Below, piece after piece: positions 59,185-64,000 of a stretch of 64,000 bases of DNA. Every line of letters begins with the position of its first letter. The stretch's first letter is position 1. The notes below the pieces were generated by a model that ran no database searches, had not been told where the DNA came from, and worked only from the letters and a program-made list of their open reading frames with translations. This DNA is from Dasypus novemcinctus (taxonomy: Eukaryota > Chordata > Mammalia > Cingulata > Dasypodidae), in the NCBI RefSeq assembly GCF_030445035.2, contig NC_080695.1, forward strand, positions 1,116,001-1,180,000, read 5' to 3'. The position numbers were made by a program, and so were the translations under genes.

Positions 59185-61117
59185 CTTGGCAAACAGTTTA
59201 ATGAGATTCAAGGGCGAGTGGAAAGCGGGGATCCTGGGCCTTGCCCAGCGCTCTCAGGGGAGACCCCAGCCCAGAGCTCCCAGGAAGGGCAGGGAAAGGA
59301 CGAGGCCGGGGGCAGCGGGTCCGTGGGCAGGGCTGGGGTGAGGAGCTCCTTGGGGTGCTGGAGGACGAGGTTGCCTCGGGGAGGGAAGGGGTCCCCCAGG
59401 CCTCGTGGACCCCATGCGAGATCTTCTAAGGCCCGGGGCCGCGGGGACGTGCTGGCGGATCCAGGACACGCAGCACATCTCTCGGGCATACACCCCAGGG
59501 AGTCTCAGTGGCCGCAGCGATGGTCCCAGCTGGCGACGCCCACCTGGAGCCAGGCGCAGGTCCAGCGGCAGACCAGGGCCCCGGGGCCACCCTGGGGACA
59601 GGCGGGCTCAGCGGCCATCTGCACACGCCTCCAGCCACGGGGCCGGCGGGCCCCAAACTCCTGGGCTGGGGGCGGCGGGAGAGGCGGGCCTGGGGTGTTG
59701 GTGGGGACGGCGCTGAGATAGCTGCCATCACAGACGTCCCCGTCCTGGCAGGACCGTCACCTCCCCAGGTGAAGGGCCAGGAGAGCGGCTCCGCGGGGAG
59801 AATCGAGGGGGCACGGGGCAGGGTCCTCAGCAGAGGGGAGGGGCCACGGCCAGGCCCCGGGACGCGGGGGCCCACGGCAGCAGCACGACAGAGGGTTCTC
59901 CCCTCGGAAACCTGTGCTGGGAAAGGAAGGGCCAGGACACCCCAAGACGGGCACCAGGAGGGGAATTGAGCCTTGGGGGCCACGTCCCGCCCCGGCCCCC
60001 GAGGCTCCAGCGGCCTCCGCCCTCGGGCCTTAGCCTGGAGTTCCTCCCCCAGGTGCCTCCGCCTCGAGGGCGGGACCCGGAGCCCCCCAGGGGCCCACCT
60101 GCCACCCCAGCCTGCCCCCGCTCCACAGGGCACCCCAGAAGATGCAGAGACGATGAACTGTTCCTGGTGCCCCCCGCTCCTCCCACGCTGCCAGCGCCCC
60201 CCTGGCCCTCATTTGGAAGGCCGGCATCCCCCAGCCAGTCCCCCAGCACGTCTTCCTGGTGGAGACCCTGAACGAGGCAGGCGGGGGTCGACCGGCCTGA
60301 CAGGCCCCGAGAGCACCACGGGGGCCTCCAGTTCCAGCAGGCGACAGCCCCTCCCCCTCGGCAGACAGGCTGGCGTTGACCTTGGGGTGCCGGGTGACCT
60401 GAGTCCCCCTCCTCAGCCGGTCGTGCTCCTAGAGCCTCAGCTGCCCACCTGACCCTAAAGGCACAAGCTTCCAAATCTTCCCTGGGTGGGGGGAGACCAG
60501 AAGTTTCTCAGAGGTGCTGGCTGGGGGCGGGGACCCGGGCTCAGTGCAGCAGTGGGGACCCCTCAGGGCCCGGGAGCCAGGGGCCCACGAGCAGGTGAGG
60601 GGCCAGTCCTTGGGGATGGGGCCCCGAGCAAGCTCAGCTCAGTTCAAAGATGCACACCCCCCACTGCCCCAGCCCCTCTGCTGCCTCACCCCGTACCCCA
60701 CCCAGCCTGGGGGACCCCGTTGGAAGCCACTGATGTTTCCTCTGCCAAGAACTTTGATCATAGAACCTCAGGCTGACGAGGGGTACTTCCTGCCCAAGAC
60801 GTCACATCCCCCCACGATGCCCATCAGCTCATGCCCTGGGCAGGGATCTCGGGGGGAGATTGAGGAGGTGTCAGGGGGCCCAGGCCACAATCTTCCCAGA
60901 GCTGGTTTGCACAGAACCAGGCCAGGTGAGGAGAGCCAGGTGAGCCAGGTGAGCCAGGTGGGCCAGGTAAGCCAGGTGGGCCAGGTGAGCCAGGAGAGCC
61001 AGGTGAACCATGCCACCCACAACTGGGCAGCACAGGAACTGGATGGGTCAGCACCCACCTGGGGTCACCATGGAGCCCCCCAGGCAGGGCAGGGCCAGGA
61101 GCAGCAGCTGCAGCATC
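59185..61117 (-). pseudogene. Mastin/tryptase-like protease pseudogene, minus-strand copy
   Basis: The signal-peptide exon (61116 down to 61059) is open and has a good GTGGGT donor, unlike the plus-strand copy. The next exon starts with GIVGGCDV near 60820 but loses four bases after KYP, giving a frameshift and stop, and about 70 bases holding the catalytic His region are deleted. Exon 3 (60481 down to about 60225) is full length but frame-shifted, and the DIALL catalytic Asp block is damaged. The last exon reads GGPGAL at the catalytic Ser site, with Ser replaced by Pro. TTTAAT at 59197-59202 (ATTAAA on the minus strand) is the polyadenylation signal. No protease can be made. Confidence 0.9.
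60925..61015 (-). repeat. CCAGGTGAG short tandem repeat in intron
   Basis: About nine units of GCCAGGTGA, the longer allele of the repeat seen at 43337-43392 on the other arm. Difference in unit number between arms is a length polymorphism fixed after duplication. Confidence 0.85.
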
Positions 61118-61194
61118 TGGAGGGGAGGTGGGGGTGGGTGCGGAGGCCAGGGCACCTGGCTGGGAGGGCGGGGAGGGGCAGGGGGCTCTCACCT

Positions 61195-61244
61195 CCCCAG
61201 GTCCCTGCCACCTTCTGCTCTGGCCCCTGGGCGCCCCTTTATCT
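61195..61244 (-). promoter_or_regulatory. Core promoter and leader of the minus-strand pseudogene
   Basis: TTTATCT at 61238-61244 reads AGATAAA on the minus strand and is followed by a short leader and a GTGAGA donor. It is the counterpart of 43089-43140. Confidence 0.6.
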
Positions 61245-63040
61245 GTCATACAGAGGAGGTGGGCAGGTGGGGCAGCCCTCCTCCTGGGGTCCAGTGGGGA
61301 CCAGGAGGGGCAGGGCAATCTGAGCGTGTCCAGGGCCCTTGGGGATGGGGCGGGTCGTGGAGATGCCGTGAGCGGCCTCGGGCCTGGGGCTGGTCCTCTC
61401 CACTGACCAGAAGCTTCCGCTGCCCTTGAACCCAAAGCCGCCCCCAGGCCGCCGGGTCAGGGGAGCAGGAGGGGGCGAGCAGAGGGGCGAGGTGCCAGCA
61501 AATGACCCAGGGGACACCACGTCGGGATGCAGAGGGCGGGCTGGGCACGGGGCCATGGGGGACGGGGGGCTGCGTCCTCTCCCAGGGCCCACCCTGAGGG
61601 CTCCGGGGGCCGCCGAGGCCGAGCCTGCACCTGAGCTCCCGGGAGGGGCTCCTGCTCCCAGGCCCCCCGAGCAGCTGGCCGTGCGCGGGTGTGTGGGACC
61701 CAGCGCCCTCCCTGCCCGCACCAGCGCCTCGGGACCCCAGCCCAGCGCACTGACCACCGGCAGAGCCCAGGGACTGCCGGGCCCCGGCTGGGCTGCTGAG
61801 AGGCCGCTTCAGTCAGGGGACCCGCGCCCCACCTCTGGCTTGGCGCCCCGTGCACCCCCGGCCTGCAGGGCTGCCCTGGCAGGGGCTGGGGGCTTTGGGG
61901 GCTTTGGGGAAGGAGACACTGTGGAAACGCCCCCTGCCTCCCCAGCTTCGCCCTTCCCTGCTTGCTGCATGCCCCCCCCAGGGTCACCCCCAGACCCCAG
62001 GCTCTCGGGGTGCGGACCACCTAATAGGTGCAGGCGGAGGGGCCATAAGAGACCGACATGGTGTGCCCCCTGCAGAGCGGCCACACGGGAGGGTTTCCAT
62101 CACCGCTGTCGTCTCTGCCCAGCCGAGCTCGGTGGGTGCTGCTCAGACCACCCTGGAGAGCGGACCCCAGGCCCACCTGCAGCCTGGCCTCGTGCTCGGG
62201 GCGGCCCCGGCCCTCGGGGACCTGGGGTGGGCGCTGGGGCGGGCTGGGCTCAGCCGAGACCACCTCCCACGGGGCTCGCGAGAGGCAGCTCAAGCAGCTC
62301 CAAGGCGGGAGGCTGGTTTCAGGATCTCCCAGTCCCGCTGTGATCACAGCCACCATTAAAAACGTGGTTGTGCCAACTGACAGTTTAAACACGACGTAAA
62401 AACAGAACCTGAAAACCCAAAAGCGCTGTTTCTAGAGGGTCGTGTGGGGTGAGCAGCTGAGCAAATCAACAGAGGAACGAGGCCATGGAAAGGGAGGCAG
62501 TGAGTGAAATTACCCAATTGAAGAAAGAGAAGGAAACGGGGTACTGCTTTTAATGGAAAAGAGACTCTGGTTCTTTTTCATATTTTTTTATTTCTCTGCC
62601 GAGATTTTTTTACCTTTCATTAATTGTGAGTATATTTTCCTTTGCATCATAAAGCAGTTTTAAGTGAAGGGGAGAAAGTGAAGAAAAAGGGAACAAAAGA
62701 AAGGGGAAGGAAGGGAGGAGAGCAGGGAAAGGAGAGGAGGGGGAGTAAGGAAAGAAAACATGGGAGGAGGGACAGAGAGGAGGAATAAAGGACAATGGAG
62801 AGAGGAGAGAGGAGAAGGGGCAGGGAGGAGGGAAAGAGCAGAGGCTGGAATGGGGGGGGAGACCTGAGGACAGGGGCTGCTGAGTCTGGGGGACCAGCCA
62901 CCCCACCCCGCATGGCCAGGGCAGGAGGAGGCCGCCAGGCGCAAACACCCAGGCTGGCCCCACCCCCCAGCCCCTAGAGCCCCCTAGGCCACCCGGCCAC
63001 ACCCACAGACAAGGACACCGAGCACCAGCTGCTTTCCACT
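61245..63040. other. Intergenic sequence between the minus-strand protease genes
   Basis: Reverse complement of 41340-43080, including the purine-rich tract at 62640-62860. No exon or element beyond the duplication was recognised. Confidence 0.6.
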
Positions 63041-63043
63041 GAG

Positions 63044-63049
63044 TTTAAT
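63044..63049 (-). terminator. Polyadenylation signal ATTAAA of the second protease gene
   Basis: TTTAAT on the plus strand, 228 bases beyond the stop codon on the minus strand. It is the conserved partner of the signal at 41311-41316. Confidence 0.8.
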
Positions 63050-63276
63050 AGGCACAGATGGGGGAGGTGTTGGTGGTCCTGGGCCATCTCCACCCCCCTA
63101 TGCGACCCAGAGCCTGGGAGCCTGTCCCCTGCCTCTGCTCCCCGCTGTCCGGGAAGGCCAGCACGCTGGAGCCAGGGGCAGAGGGCTGGGAGCAGGGCCC
63201 AGGGGGCAGCGCCGTGGGGAGCAGAAGGCTGAGCCCCGGGGGAGAAGCATAGGGGGCCGCCCCAGACGCGCCTCGG

Positions 63277-63686
63277 TCAGGGCTGCAGGGGGACGTGCTG
63301 GCGGATCCAGGGCACGTAGGACGACACTCGGGTGTAGACTCCGGGGAAGTTGGGAAGTCCACAGCCATGCCCAAAGCTCACCACGCCCACCTGGAGCCAG
63401 GTGCTGTTCATTTCACAGACCAGGGGGCCCCCGAAGTCGCCCTGTGGGGAGAGGAGCGGGTCAGCCCCAGGGCCTGCATTTCCCCTCCTGAGGCTCTGGC
63501 CCCTCCTCAGGGGCACCTGGCGGAGGTCGGGGTGTCTCACCAGACAGATGCTCTGTAACGTGGCGCCTGCACACAGCATGTCCTCTGTGATGGGGATGTT
63601 CACCTGCTGGTACTGCCTCCTGCAGCGCTCACTGTTCATGATGGGGACTTCCACCTGCTGCAGGTTCCAGGGGGGAGGCAGGTGAT
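63277..63686 (-). CDS. Second mastin/tryptase-like gene, last two coding exons; catalytic Ser replaced by Phe
   Basis: Minus-strand exons 63686-63541 (146 bases) and 63441-63277 (165 bases) have the same lengths, phases and GT-AG borders as exons 4 and 5 of the intact gene, and no stop before the shared end VPLQP. The upstream exons lie beyond base 64000. The active-site motif reads GDFGGP: Phe for the nucleophile Ser. The preceding pocket reads LQSICL where the intact gene has LRDSCQ, so the S1 Asp is Ser and the next three residues are changed except Cys. The N-glycosylation site NST and the VSFGHGCG loop are kept. If expressed, it would be a secreted non-catalytic homologue; otherwise it is an early-stage pseudogene. 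A sequencing or assembly error at the Ser codon cannot be excluded, but the independent pocket change argues against error alone. Confidence 0.85.
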
Positions 63687-64000
63687 CTGTGGGGAGAGGG
63701 CGAGTGAGGCGCCCCCCCCTCCCCACCACCTGCTCAGACCTCAGCTCCTGGCTGGGAGGGGGCAGGGCAGGATGCGCCTCCACGGTGGAGGGGGAACCTG
63801 CAACCACTTGCCCTGCGGATCCTGAAAGGGTCCTTTATGCTCCTAGAGCCTCAGGTTCCCCTCTGTGTCCTATCCTGGGGAGGGGTGACGAGAGGTTCCC
63901 AAGTGTGTCTGCAGCTCCCACAGCACAGGGTGCAGGTGCCCCAGCCCAGGAGCCACACCCATGGGAACCCCGAGGACAGCTGCGGGGACCTTCCCCCAGG
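63687..64000 (-). other. Intron 3 of the second protease gene (partial)
   Basis: Matches the reverse complement of 40363-40672 in the intact gene. The intron continues past the window; by comparison with the 631-base intron of the other copy, exon 3 should begin near 64310 in unseen sequence. Confidence 0.8.

Larger units (their letters stand above)
58845..64000 (-). repeat. Right arm of the inverted protease duplication
   Basis: Reverse complement of 40363-45215, still matching at the last base of the window. It contains the minus-strand pseudogene and the 3' part of the second protease gene. It retains about 430 bases of pseudogene exon 3/intron that the left arm lost, and lacks about 70 bases of exon 2 that the left arm keeps. 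Confidence 0.92.

Overview
This is a stretch of a placental-mammal genome, most likely an armadillo (Dasypus) or a close xenarthran. The diagnostic signal is a set of tRNA-derived SINEs of the armadillo DAS type: A box, B box with GGTTCAAACCC, then a constant GC-rich body and a short A-rich tail. L1 lineages and a recurrent A-tailed non-coding retroelement that look lineage-specific accompany them. There are no prokaryotic operons. Genes are split into exons with GT-AG introns, and most ORFs in the GC-rich parts are by-products of base composition.

Layout. (1) 1-11.2 kb is very GC-rich and holds five minisatellites and a 500-base assembly gap. I could not support a gene there. (2) 11.2-12.9 kb holds two segments that recur near 57-59 kb, one in direct and one in inverted orientation. 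(3) 12.9-36.9 kb is a retroelement nest: a solo LTR, a sense L1 fragment, then an outer non-coding element split by a 7.8-kb antisense L1, which is itself split by a 6.2-kb class II (ERVK-like) provirus and by a SINE. (4) 36.9-45.2 kb is a GC-rich gene island with an intact mastin/tryptase-like serine protease gene followed head-to-tail by a broken relative. (5) 45.2-56 kb is a second retroelement nest. (6) 57.1-64 kb repeats the gene island in inverted orientation: the broken gene (minus strand) and then the last two exons of a second intact-looking protease gene that runs off the end of the window.

The protease locus is therefore an inverted duplication, (gene + pseudogene) spacer (pseudogene + gene), with the two genes converging. 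The left gene keeps the full catalytic triad, the trypsin-type Asp in the S1 pocket and a tryptase-type propeptide ending in Val-Gly. The right copy has Phe in place of the catalytic Ser and has also lost the S1 Asp, so it looks like a pseudoprotease or the start of gene death. The two pseudogenes carry different lesions. In human the corresponding tryptase cluster lies in 16p13.3 (established knowledge); synteny here is inferred from the protease family only.

The remaining biology is retroelement biology: an L1 with a tandem-monomer 5' region, a provirus whose pro/pol region is replaced by AT-rich non-coding sequence, and a repeated non-coding element with clear target-site duplications.
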